A stretch of 64,000 bases of DNA from an uncultured Myxococcales bacterium (GTDB lineage: Bacteria > Myxococcota_A > UBA9042). Position 1 is the stretch's first letter, and every line of letters starts with the position of its first letter. This document shows positions 46,337 to 54,745 of this stretch, piece by piece. Both the position numbers and the translations under genes were made by a program. The notes beneath the pieces are model-generated. The model ran no database searches. It was not told the DNA's origin and was given only the letters and a program-made list of their open reading frames with translations. Location of the stretch: contig CAIYBN010000120.1 in assembly GCA_903924465.1 (NCBI GenBank), positions 1-64,000 of the forward strand. Reading direction: 5' to 3'.

Positions 46337-46933
46337 CTACGACGGGGTCTCAGCGGTCGGCGGCTCTACGAGATCCGGAACCGGCGGCGACTGACCGGGC
46401 GGCTGCGGCTGCGGCGAAACGATGCGCAGCGACTCCATGAAAGCCCGGAGTTCCTTGCGTCGGTCCTTGATGACACCCGTCGGCCCAGCGACGGTCAGCG
46501 CATACATCCCGTCCTCCGCCACGCACAGCATCAGCCACAGGGACGTCGGCGGATCCTGTTTGCGCAGCGTCGTCGCCTCCACCAGCCGACCTTCCAGATC
46601 GCCCAGTTGCACGATGCTGTCGCCCATCACGTCGGCCTCGCCGCCTTCTTGCATCGTGCGGATCACGCGATCCAGTTGCGCGTTCATGCCATCGCCAGGT
46701 TCCTGTTGCCGACGCACGGTCAACAGAATCGGGCCGTCGTTCGATGGCCAGAGCCAGGTCAGCGGCGCAGCGACGTCCAGCCCTTTGGGCACAATCACCG
46801 ACGCGTGTGGCGCGCCCAGCAGCGGGTGACGCAAACCGTCCGTTTTGGCCAGCTCCGGCACGACATCGGTGCCACTGCACGCGGTCAACGTCAACGCGGC
46901 GAGCAGCTGCAGGAATCGGCTGAAAAATCGCAC
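46337..46933 (-). CDS. Lipoprotein of unknown function
   Basis: This 198-aa protein has a type II signal peptide with lipobox 'LTLTAC'. The mature part (about 30-170) is a mixed alpha/beta domain with 'PILLTVRRQQEPGDGMNAQLDRVIRTMQEGG' and ends 'ELRAFMESLRIVSP', a pattern that recalls small PsbP/DUF1795-like domains, but this is only a resemblance. A Pro-rich tail follows. The start is a GTG 13 bases after the sirohaem-reductase stop, so the two genes are likely co-transcribed. It converges on lnt with a 3-base gap. Confidence 0.65.
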   Translation of the reverse strand: MRFFSRFLQLLAALTLTACSGTDVVPELAKTDGLRHPLLGAPHASVIVPKGLDVAAPLTWLWPSNDGPILLTVRRQQEPGDGMNAQLDRVIRTMQEGGEADVMGDSIVQLGDLEGRLVEATTLRKQDPPTSLWLMLCVAEDGMYALTVAGPTGVIKDRRKELRAFMESLRIVSPQPQPPGQSPPVPDLVEPPTAETPS

Positions 46934-46945
46934 CAGACGCTCACT

Positions 46946-48676
46946 TCAGGCGGCGCATTCGCCGTCTTTGGTCTCACCCAGGAATGGAGAGGGCGCCTTG
47001 ATGTCCCAAAAGTCCAATTCCTGCGCAGCATCGTCGGCAATGTCCAGCAAATCCGCAACCACTGGCTTGAGCTGTTGCGGGTCCACGCGCCGCAGATAGG
47101 CACCCACCGTCTCGGACGGCAGCTTGTGGCTGCCGGCAAAATCCAGCAAACGCCGCACCGCGATCGGCGCACGCCGGGCCGGCACAAGACCCAGATCCTC
47201 ACCAAACACGGCACCTTGCGGATTGACATCGCCGCCGACCAGCAAGCGATAGTGCGGCGCCGGCCGACCACCGATCCGCCGCAGCGCGCCGTACAGGCCG
47301 ATCGTGCCGATGTGATGCTGGCCGCACGCGTTGTGGCAACCGCTGATCTTGATGGTCGTGTCGATGTCGCCCACTGATTCCAGCAGGTCGACGAGTTCGT
47401 CCGCCAAGTTGCGCGAAAACGTCACGCCGAGATTGCACGTCGAAATGCCCGGGCAGGAGGTGATATCGGCGAGCGTATGCGCGCCCGCTTTGCCGAGCCC
47501 CATCGACTGCAACTGCTGATAGAGCGCCGGCATCTGCGTCACCGGCACGGACCGCAACACGGCGTTTTGCTGTGGCGTGAGGTGCAGACGGCCTTGGCCG
47601 AAGGTCTCCGTCACCGTCGCCAAGTCGCGCAGGTTCTGTGCCGTCACTTCGCCACCGCGGTCCAGCCGCACCGTGACAAATACCTTGCCCTCCAGCCGCG
47701 TTTCCCGCGCGCACGTCGACGCCCACGTGTGGAAACCTGGCAGCCCGACCTCGGCATCGCTTGGCCGCGCGTACTGCCATGTGTCGATGCCCGGATACGC
47801 CGTATCGATGTGCGCCAAGCGCGGTGGCGGATCCTTCAGGACCTGGGCGAGATAGCCCGCATAGGTCTCCTGAAACTGCTGGTCGCCCATCTTGCGCAGC
47901 ACGTGCTTGATACGCGCCTTCGAGCGCACTTTCCGGTTGCCGTGTTCCTGGAAGAAGTCGATGACCGCCAGCATCGGCGTCAGGATGTCCTTGGCCGGCC
48001 ACGCCTCGTGCACGCACAGGCCCGAGCGCGGCATGGACGCGAGGCCGCCGCCGACCAGCATCTTGAAGGCCGGCTGGCCATCCGCGCCTTTGACGGCAAT
48101 CAGGCCGATGTCGTGGATCGCCGCGTAGGCGCGATCGGCGGGAGACGTCGACATCGCGATCTTGAACTTGCGCGGCATCTTTTGGGCACGCGGATGGCGC
48201 AGGAAAAAGCGGACAATGGCCTGCAAATACGGCGTTGTATCGAACACTTCGTCCGTCGCCAGCCCTGCATAGGGGTCCTGCGTGATGTTGCGGATCGCGT
48301 TGCCGCACGCTTCCGTCATCGTCAGGCCGGATTCCGCCAACATCCGCATCTTGTCCGCGACCTGGTCGAGCGGAAAATAGTGAATCTGGATGTTCTCCCG
48401 CGTCGTGATGTGGCCGAGCCGCTCAGGCGCGACATCGACGACCTCCGCCGTTTTGCGCAGTTGATCCGGCAACAGAATGCCGCCCGGAATCTTGATGCGC
48501 AGCATGAAGACGTCTTCCTGCCGTTGGCCGTACACGCCGCGCGTCAGGCGATAGGCGCGGTACTCGTCTGCGGCGAGCAGACCCGCGGCGTAGTCCTCGG
48601 TGCGTTGGACAAACTCGTCCACATCGCTCAAATCTGAGTAGCGATTGTCAAAATCTGACTGTGCTTGCACGCCCAT
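46946..48676 (-). CDS. Sirohaem-Fe4S4 nitrite/sulfite reductase (ferredoxin type)
   Basis: This 576-aa protein has the two-fold ferrodoxin-nitrite/sulfite reductase layout. The Fe4S4-sirohaem Cys ligands appear as 'SCPGISTCNLGVTFSR' (C-x5-C) and 'KISGCHNACGQHHIGTIG' (C-x3-C) at about 430-480; the upstream half has 'RGVYGQRQEDVFMLRIKIPGGILLPDQL' and 'TTRENIQIHYF'. It reduces nitrite to ammonia or sulfite to sulfide using ferredoxin; motifs alone do not separate the two. I chose the ATG at 48676 over the ORF-track start at 48847; an ATG at 48688 is also possible. No other sulfur or nitrogen assimilation gene is adjacent. Confidence 0.9.
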   Translation of the reverse strand: MGVQAQSDFDNRYSDLSDVDEFVQRTEDYAAGLLAADEYRAYRLTRGVYGQRQEDVFMLRIKIPGGILLPDQLRKTAEVVDVAPERLGHITTRENIQIHYFPLDQVADKMRMLAESGLTMTEACGNAIRNITQDPYAGLATDEVFDTTPYLQAIVRFFLRHPRAQKMPRKFKIAMSTSPADRAYAAIHDIGLIAVKGADGQPAFKMLVGGGLASMPRSGLCVHEAWPAKDILTPMLAVIDFFQEHGNRKVRSKARIKHVLRKMGDQQFQETYAGYLAQVLKDPPPRLAHIDTAYPGIDTWQYARPSDAEVGLPGFHTWASTCARETRLEGKVFVTVRLDRGGEVTAQNLRDLATVTETFGQGRLHLTPQQNAVLRSVPVTQMPALYQQLQSMGLGKAGAHTLADITSCPGISTCNLGVTFSRNLADELVDLLESVGDIDTTIKISGCHNACGQHHIGTIGLYGALRRIGGRPAPHYRLLVGGDVNPQGAVFGEDLGLVPARRAPIAVRRLLDFAGSHKLPSETVGAYLRRVDPQQLKPVVADLLDIADDAAQELDFWDIKAPSPFLGETKDGECAA

Positions 48677-48845
48677 CTTGCGCCCCATTCCTGTCTGTTC
48701 GTCAATTCGGACCAGTCGAGTCCGACTAAGGCGAAAAGGATGCGGGAGCCCGAGCGCCGTGTCAAACCATTCCAGTTCCCAAGGGCGCAAGTGTGGGCTA
48801 AACTTGCCGGCCCACGCGCTGCCCACCCCCCGGGCATGAGGTCGC

Positions 48846-49082
48846 ATGCAAACGCTGATCGGTCAAAAGGTTTGGGTCATCCAGTTCGACGACGAGGACA
48901 CGTCGGTCATTGGAATCGTGGATGCGATCGAGGCCGGGTTCATTGCGCTGCGCAATGAGCGCGAAGCCACCGCTTCGCTGTACGTGAATCTGACAAATGT
49001 CAAGGAAATTGAGGTATTTCGTAATGAAGGCGAGGGCGAATTGCGCCTGCTGCGCTTTCCGGAAAACGACAAGCCGGCCTGA
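48846..49082 (+). CDS. Small conserved-looking protein, possibly SH3/Sm-like
   Basis: This 78-aa protein (MQTLIGQKVWVIQFDDEDTS...) looks all-beta: short strands separated by turns, with 'GFIALRNEREATASLYVNLTNVKEIEVFR' and an acidic end. Small SH3- or Sm-like barrels have this look, but I do not recognise the family. GAGG precedes the ATG. It is divergent from the reductase gene and 27 bases upstream of the NamZ-type gene, so it probably opens that operon. Confidence 0.65.
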   Translation: MQTLIGQKVWVIQFDDEDTSVIGIVDAIEAGFIALRNEREATASLYVNLTNVKEIEVFRNEGEGELRLLRFPENDKPA

Positions 49083-49109
49083 GCCGCGCCAACGCCACGC
49101 GAGACACAG

Positions 49110-50369
49110 ATGTTGCAAACCGGTGCAGAAGTCGCGGCAAGCCAAGGATTCTCGCAACTGCGTGGGCGACGCGTCGCCGTGTGCTGCAATCCCTCTTCGC
49201 TGGTGCGGGCGGAGCGGCCTCCCTATCGCCGCCACCACTTGGTCGACGCGATGCGCCAAGCGGACATCAACGTGACCCGGCTCTTTGGTCCGGAACACGG
49301 CCTGTGGTCGACCGCGCAGGATCTCATCGCCGTGGACGCGGGCGTGGATCCGGTTTTTGGCCTGGAAGTGGGAACGCTGTACGGGCGCACCGTGGATACG
49401 CTGACGCTGGAGCCCGAAGCGCTCGCCGGCATCGACGTGCTGGTCTTTGACATCCAGGATGTCGGTTCCCGCTACTACACGTATGCCGCAACGCTCTGCA
49501 TGGCGCTGGAAACGTGCGCGCAGGTGGGCGTGGAGGTGGTCGTTCTGGACCGGCCGAACCCGCTGGGCGGCGAAGTCGTGGAAGGCAACGCGGTGCAGCG
49601 CAAGTTCAAGAGTTTTGTCGGCTGGATCGACGTGCCGCAGCGCCACGGCCTGACGATCGGCGAGATTGCCAAGCTGTACGCGGCGGAACAAGGTCTGCAA
49701 AGCCTTTTGACCGTTGTGCCGTGCACGCATTGGGATCCCGCCAAGTATCTGGACGAGCAGGATTTTGCCGCGGGCGGGACCCCTTGGTACGCGCCCAGCC
49801 CGAACATGCCGACCGTGGCCACTGCGGTGACCTATCCGGGGACTTGCCTGATCGAAGGCACCCGGCTGTCCGAGGGCCGTGGAACCACACGACCTTTTGA
49901 GCTCATCGGCGCCGCTTGGCTGAACGCGCGGCAATACGCTCAGGCGATTGAGCGTTTCGCGATTCCCGGGTTGCACGTGCGGCCGATGCAATTCGAGCCG
50001 ACCTTCCAGAAGTTTGCCGGTGAAGTGTGCGGCGGCGTGGCAGTGGAAGTGGTGGATCGTCGTGCGTTTCCGGCCGTTCGGGCCGGTCTGGCGCTGATCG
50101 CTGCGGCCCGCCAATTGGCGCCCAAGTCTTTTGCCTGGCGCACAGAGACCTACGAATTCGTCAGCGATCGGCTGGCGATCGACCTCCTGATGGGCAGCAC
50201 CCAGGCACGACTGGTGCTGGAAGCCGGCGGCACCTTGGACGAAGCGACCAGCGACTTCGACCGCGACAGCCGCATCTTCGCCGAACGGGCACGCGCGCAC
50301 TTGCTCTACACCCGCCGCTCTGGCCTTTTTGCGGACGGCATCCGCCGCACGGGCCGCGTCGCACTGTGA
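49110..50369 (+). CDS. NamZ-type exo-beta-N-acetylmuramidase (DUF1343)
   Basis: This 419-aa protein carries the conserved blocks of the DUF1343 family: 'LFGPEHGLWSTAQD', 'VFDIQDVGSRYYTYAATL', 'VLDRPNPLGG', 'SPNMPTVATAVTYPGTCLIEGTRLSEGRGTTRPFE'. NamZ, the characterised member, removes N-acetylmuramic acid from the non-reducing end of muropeptide fragments. No signal peptide is present, so action on imported fragments in the cytoplasm (cell-wall recycling) is more likely than secretion. The last codons overlap the nadD start (GTGA). Confidence 0.85.
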   Translation: MLQTGAEVAASQGFSQLRGRRVAVCCNPSSLVRAERPPYRRHHLVDAMRQADINVTRLFGPEHGLWSTAQDLIAVDAGVDPVFGLEVGTLYGRTVDTLTLEPEALAGIDVLVFDIQDVGSRYYTYAATLCMALETCAQVGVEVVVLDRPNPLGGEVVEGNAVQRKFKSFVGWIDVPQRHGLTIGEIAKLYAAEQGLQSLLTVVPCTHWDPAKYLDEQDFAAGGTPWYAPSPNMPTVATAVTYPGTCLIEGTRLSEGRGTTRPFELIGAAWLNARQYAQAIERFAIPGLHVRPMQFEPTFQKFAGEVCGGVAVEVVDRRAFPAVRAGLALIAAARQLAPKSFAWRTETYEFVSDRLAIDLLMGSTQARLVLEAGGTLDEATSDFDRDSRIFAERARAHLLYTRRSGLFADGIRRTGRVAL

Positions 50370-50926
50370 GACGGCGAGCGACGATTCTTTTTGGCGGCAC
50401 GTTCGATCCACCGCACGTCGGCCATGTGCTCGGCGTGGCGTGGCTGCTGTCGGCATTCGACGCCGATGTCTGGATCGAGCCCGTGGATCGGCACGCGCTG
50501 GGCAAGGTTCCGGTCCCGTATGCGCAGCGCCAGCACTGGAGCCAGCTCGCCTTTGGCATCTTCGGCCCGCGCGTGTCCGTGCGCACCGATGAACAGCGGC
50601 CCGACAGTTCTGGCGCCACGATCGATCTCGTGCGGTATCTGCAGGCGTCCTATCCGGATCGTACATTTCAGCTCGCGGTCGGCAGTGACATTCTGGCCGA
50701 GCGCCACCGTTGGCACGATTTTCCCGGTCTCGTGGCGCTCGCACCGCTCATCATTCTGCCGCGACCAGGCTTTGCGATTCCTGCCGACGTGGTCGGGCAC
50801 ATTGCGCCCGTCCTGCTGCCCGACGTGAGTTCCACTGAGCTGCGCGCCGACTGGGCAGCCGGTCAGAGTCTGGCGGGACGCGTGCCCGCCGCGGTCATTG
50901 CCGCAATGGGAGCGTATGGTGCTTGA
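50366..50926 (+). CDS. nadD: Nicotinate-nucleotide adenylyltransferase family protein
   Basis: This 186-aa protein has 'ILFGGTFDPPHVGHVLGVAW' (GGxFDPxHxGH nucleotidyltransferase motif) near the N-terminus and 'PDVSSTELRADWAAG' (the SSTxIR-type motif) near the C-terminus, which define NadD. NadD adenylylates nicotinate mononucleotide in NAD synthesis. The start is a GTG inside the stop of the NamZ-type gene (four-base overlap); the ORF track begins it far upstream. It also overlaps the next gene by 11 bases, so the three are translated as a unit. Length is slightly below the ~200 aa average. Confidence 0.82.
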   Translation: MRRRATILFGGTFDPPHVGHVLGVAWLLSAFDADVWIEPVDRHALGKVPVPYAQRQHWSQLAFGIFGPRVSVRTDEQRPDSSGATIDLVRYLQASYPDRTFQLAVGSDILAERHRWHDFPGLVALAPLIILPRPGFAIPADVVGHIAPVLLPDVSSTELRADWAAGQSLAGRVPAAVIAAMGAYGA

Positions 50927-51830
50927 GCCCGTGCTGATCGTGGGTGCAGGACGCGCGGGCACGACGCTGGCCGTGGCGCTGGTGCGCGCGGGGCAGCCTG
51001 TGGAGCTGGTCGCGCGCCGTGCGGAACGGCGGGCTGCCGTGATCCAGTGGTTGAAGCAGCAGCAGATCGACTTGCTGGTACGCGCCGAGCCCATTGCCGC
51101 TGCGGTTGTCGTGCTTGCGGTGCCGGATCGTGCGCTCACCGTGACAGCCCAAGGATTGGTGGCGGCAGGCGTTGTGGCGGATCACGCGTGCTGGCTGCAC
51201 CTGTCGGGCGCCGCTTCCTGGCAACTCCTGCAGGTTCCCGGTGGCGCAGAGGAGCTGGCGGCGATGCACCCACTCGCTGCTCTGCCGGATCCGCTGGACC
51301 TGGACGACGTCGCCGCGGCGATCCGGCCCTGTCGCGGTGCAACGTTCGCTGTGGCGGGCACCGATGCCGCCCGCGCCGTGGCCAGCGCGCTCATCGCCCG
51401 GCTCGGTGGTCACGTCGTCGCTGTTGCCGATGATGCGCGGCCTCTCTATCACGCCGCCGCGGCGCTCGCCGCCAACGATTTGGTCGCGCTGCTGCACATG
51501 GCCGAGAACGCCGCAGTGGCTGCCGGTTTGACGCCCGAACAGGCGCGCGACGGCTTGGGCCACCTCATGCAAACCGCGCTTGACGCGGTGCGCAGACTGC
51601 CCAACGGCGCGCCGCTGCGCCTCGGCCTGACAGGCGCGGTGGCCCGCGGCGATGCGTCAACGCTCGCGCGACACATGCAAGCGCTCGCCCAGCACGAACC
51701 CGCCAGCGCGCAAATCCACAGCGAGTTGTCCAGGGAGCTGGTCAACCTGATGCGCGGGAGCAATCTTGGCCCCGCAACCTTGGCAGCCATGGACACGGTG
51801 CTCGCGCAAGCGCTGCCGCCCGACGATTGA
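50916..51830 (+). CDS. Rossmann-fold oxidoreductase-like protein (DUF2520 type)
   Basis: This 304-aa protein starts with a dinucleotide-binding motif 'PVLIVGAGRAGTTLAVALVRAG', continues through a Rossmann domain to about residue 160 ('WLHLSGAASWQLLQ', 'AAMHPLAALPDP'), and ends in an all-helical domain with 'ARPLYHAAAALAANDLVALLHMAENAA'. This is the arrangement of the Rossmann-like/DUF2520 family, related to pyrroline-5-carboxylate reductase and F420-type oxidoreductases. The substrate is unknown. The ATG at 50916 has GGGAG just upstream; the GTG at 50919 is nearly as good. It overlaps nadD by 11 bases and abuts the convergent activator gene without a gap. Confidence 0.8.
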   Translation: MVLEPVLIVGAGRAGTTLAVALVRAGQPVELVARRAERRAAVIQWLKQQQIDLLVRAEPIAAAVVVLAVPDRALTVTAQGLVAAGVVADHACWLHLSGAASWQLLQVPGGAEELAAMHPLAALPDPLDLDDVAAAIRPCRGATFAVAGTDAARAVASALIARLGGHVVAVADDARPLYHAAAALAANDLVALLHMAENAAVAAGLTPEQARDGLGHLMQTALDAVRRLPNGAPLRLGLTGAVARGDASTLARHMQALAQHEPASAQIHSELSRELVNLMRGSNLGPATLAAMDTVLAQALPPDD

Positions 51831-53432
51831 TCACAGATGGCTGGGCCGTCGCGGCTGCGCGGCGTCGGTCTGATCCAAACGCCGGTACAGCGTCGCGCGG
51901 CTGATGTTCAGGCGCAGCGCAGTCAACTGCATGTTGTGGTCCAGCCGACGCATGGCGAGCCGAATGCCAGCGCGTTCCAGTTCCTCCACCGTCGGCAGCA
52001 AGTCCTTGGATGGAAATGCGAATTCAAGCGCCGCGTTGAGGCGATCCGCGACCGACCCCTGGCGGAGCTGCGCACTCACCTCGTGTTCTTGCATCGCTGC
52101 CGCATTCGGCGCCGGCACGGTTTCCAGGTTGCGCGGCGTCAGTCCCGACAGGTCGCCGGACTGCGCGCCAAGTGGCATCAGCTCCTGGACGAAACTCGCC
52201 GGCAAGTCGCGCAGGGCAATCGTTTCCGTGTCACACTGCAGCGCCGACCGCGCGATAATATTCTGCAATTGCCGGACATTGCCGGGCCACGGGTGCGATT
52301 CAAACAGCCGCAGCACCTCGGGCGTCACGCCTTTGATGGCCTTGCTCTCCTCGCGCGCCGACTGTTTGACGAAGTGCTCCACCAGCAGCGGAATGTCGCC
52401 CTTGCGTTCCAGCAACGGCGGCAGCGTGAGCGTGAACACTGCGAGACGATAGAACAAATCCTCGCGGAATGTGCCCGCGCGCACCATGCCCAGCAGTTCG
52501 CGATTGGTCGCGGCGATGATGCGCGAGTCGGTTTGCACCAGCGTATTGCCGCCCAGACGCTCAAACCGGCCGTCCTGCAACACCCGCAGCAGCTTCGCCT
52601 GTAGCGGCAACGACATCTCGCCGATTTCGTCGAGAAACAGCGTGCCGCCTGACGCCGCCTCAAACTTGCCGATCTTGCGGTTCTGCGCCCCCGTAAACGC
52701 GCCGCGCTCGTAGCCAAACAGCTCGCTCTCGAGCAACGTATCCGGAATTCCCGCGCAGTTGATCGCCACGAACGGCCCTTGCGCGCGCGGACCGCTGTCG
52801 TGAATCGTCCGCGCGACGACTTCCTTGCCCGTGCCGCTTTGCCCGGAAATCAGCACGTTCACGCGGCTGTGGCTCAGCCGATCGATCGCCGCCCGCACCG
52901 GTTCCATCGCCGTTGAATGCGAAATCAACGCACTGTAGCGGTCGCGCCGCGACAGCGAATTGGCCAGATGACTGACGTGCTCCTCCTGGGCGATCGCCGA
53001 AAAGGCATTGCGCACCGTGACTTTCACGCGCTCAGTCAGATCCGGACCTTTGGTGATGAAATCAAACGCACCGGCCTGCGTCGCACCGATCACGATGTCC
53101 AGATTGTCGTACGCCGTCATGATGATGATGCGATGACGCGGCTCGATTTGTTGCAGTTTGCGCAGCAGTTCGAGGTCCTGGCTGTCGGGCAGGCTCAGGT
53201 CCAGCAGCACGACCCCTGGCGGAATCGACCGCACCGCGACCTGCGCCTCGTAGGCGCTCTGCACTTTGACGCAGCGATGCCCCTCACGGGTCAGCAATTT
53301 CTCAATCAACGACGAGACATCCCGGTCGTCTTCGACGATGAGGACGTTGCCGCCCGTCAACGGCGGTACCGCGATCGGCGGCAGACCCGACAAGTCGACT
53401 TCGCGAGGCTGCGGAATGGAATCCAACGTCAT
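51831..53432 (-). CDS. NtrC-family response regulator (sigma54 activator)
   Basis: This 533-aa protein has a receiver domain (about 28-145; 'VLIVEDDRDV', phosphoacceptor Asp in 'VVLLDLSLPDS', 'IIIMTAYD', Lys in 'ITKGPD') and an AAA+ domain (about 165-400) with Walker A 'GQSGTGKE', 'ELFGYERGAFTGAQ' containing the GAFTGA loop that contacts sigma54, and Walker B 'GGTLFLDEIGEM'. A C-terminal helix-turn-helix ends it ('ALRLNISRATLYRRLDQ'). No partner kinase is adjacent, so it is an orphan. GGAG lies eight bases before the ATG at 53432. Targets are unknown. Confidence 0.92.
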   Translation of the reverse strand: MTLDSIPQPREVDLSGLPPIAVPPLTGGNVLIVEDDRDVSSLIEKLLTREGHRCVKVQSAYEAQVAVRSIPPGVVLLDLSLPDSQDLELLRKLQQIEPRHRIIIMTAYDNLDIVIGATQAGAFDFITKGPDLTERVKVTVRNAFSAIAQEEHVSHLANSLSRRDRYSALISHSTAMEPVRAAIDRLSHSRVNVLISGQSGTGKEVVARTIHDSGPRAQGPFVAINCAGIPDTLLESELFGYERGAFTGAQNRKIGKFEAASGGTLFLDEIGEMSLPLQAKLLRVLQDGRFERLGGNTLVQTDSRIIAATNRELLGMVRAGTFREDLFYRLAVFTLTLPPLLERKGDIPLLVEHFVKQSAREESKAIKGVTPEVLRLFESHPWPGNVRQLQNIIARSALQCDTETIALRDLPASFVQELMPLGAQSGDLSGLTPRNLETVPAPNAAAMQEHEVSAQLRQGSVADRLNAALEFAFPSKDLLPTVEELERAGIRLAMRRLDHNMQLTALRLNISRATLYRRLDQTDAAQPRRPSHL

Positions 53433-53634
53433 CACCAAGCTCCGGCCGCACGTTCTGGCGATCGTCTGGAACGGCAAACTGCCGAAACGAACGCCGCGCG
53501 CGGTGTGTTTCAAGATGAGACACATGATACGTCAACCTCTCCGGCCGTCAAGCACCCATCTGCTTTTTGCCGTGACGCCATGCCAGCTCGTCGCTACACT
53601 GCGCGCGCCCGACGCCCGGGACCGGTTGAAGTGG

Positions 53635-54744
53635 ATGCCCGATACCCTGCAGCCCTTTCGGGACGTTGACTTGCTGTCGCTGCCGCGACCGGCGCTCAAA
53701 GCGTTGTTCGCCCAAGCGGGCCACCCGGCGTTCCGCGCTGAGCAGCTGTTTCGTTGGCTGCACGTGCGGCTGGAACGCGACTGGACGTGCATGACCGACT
53801 TGCCGGCCAAACTGCGCGCCGAGCTGGCAGAAGCGCGAACGCTGGCAGTGCTGGTGCCCAGGCTGGATCGGGTTTCAGCGCTCGATGCGAGCCAGAAGAT
53901 CGTGCTGCACACCGATGACGACCACGCGATTGAAACCGTGATCATGCCGATGGAATCTGGTCACATCACGCAATGCCTGTCGAGCCAGGTGGGCTGCAAG
54001 ATGGGCTGCGATTTCTGCGCGACGGCGCGGCTGCCGGTGCGTCAGGACCTGACGGCGGGGCAGATTGTCGAGCAAGTGGCACACGCGTGCCGGCTGGGCT
54101 TTGCACTCGGGCTGCGGCGCGGCGGCGTGGCGGGCGGTGAGGAAGGGCCACTCTCAGCACGCCCGCACAACCTGGTCTTCATGGGCATGGGCGAACCGCT
54201 GGACAACCTGCAAGCCGTCATCGCCGCGCTGGATATCCTGTGTGACCCGAAGGGGTTCGACTTTTCGCCCCGCAGGATCACGGTTTCAACCGCGGGCGTG
54301 GCCAAGAACGTGGCGAAGTTGATCGCCGCACATCCGCACGTCAACTTGGCGTGGAGCTTGACCGCGACGACGGATGCAGTCCGCGACCGCCTGATGCCGG
54401 TGAATCGCGGCGTGCCGATTCGCAAGATGGTGGACGTCCTGCTGGCGCTGCCGGCGAGCGCACACCGAAAAATCACCTTTGAATATGCCCTGCTCAAAGG
54501 CGTGAATGATTCCGAGGACGACGCCCGACGGCTGGCGGCGATGGCCCGCGAGCTGGACGCGCACGTGAACGCGATTCCCTTCAACGCCTGGCCCGGCGCG
54601 GACTACCAGCGGCCGGAGCGGATGGTCATTGCGCAGTTTGTCGACGTGGCGCGGCGCGCGGGCGCGAGCGTGACGCTGCGCGAATCCAAAGGGCAGGATA
54701 TCGGCGCCGCGTGCGGGCAGCTGGCGGGAGAAACCGCCGCGTAG
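53635..54744 (+). CDS. rlmN: Dual-specificity RNA methyltransferase RlmN
   Basis: This 369-aa radical-SAM enzyme methylates C2 of A2503 in 23S rRNA and A37 of some tRNAs. It has the 'CKMGCDFCATARLPVRQDLTAGQI' CxxxCxxC cluster motif, the preceding Cys-containing 'ITQCLSSQVG', 'HNLVFMGMGEPLDN', 'RITVSTAGV' and the C-terminal region that carries a methyl-accepting Cys near 'GAACGQL'. Length is normal. I chose the ATG at 53635 (MPDTLQPF); the ORF-track start lies inside the divergent activator gene. It meets the MYXO-CTERM gene end to end. Confidence 0.93.
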   Translation: MPDTLQPFRDVDLLSLPRPALKALFAQAGHPAFRAEQLFRWLHVRLERDWTCMTDLPAKLRAELAEARTLAVLVPRLDRVSALDASQKIVLHTDDDHAIETVIMPMESGHITQCLSSQVGCKMGCDFCATARLPVRQDLTAGQIVEQVAHACRLGFALGLRRGGVAGGEEGPLSARPHNLVFMGMGEPLDNLQAVIAALDILCDPKGFDFSPRRITVSTAGVAKNVAKLIAAHPHVNLAWSLTATTDAVRDRLMPVNRGVPIRKMVDVLLALPASAHRKITFEYALLKGVNDSEDDARRLAAMARELDAHVNAIPFNAWPGADYQRPERMVIAQFVDVARRAGASVTLRESKGQDIGAACGQLAGETAA

Positions 54745-54745
54745 C

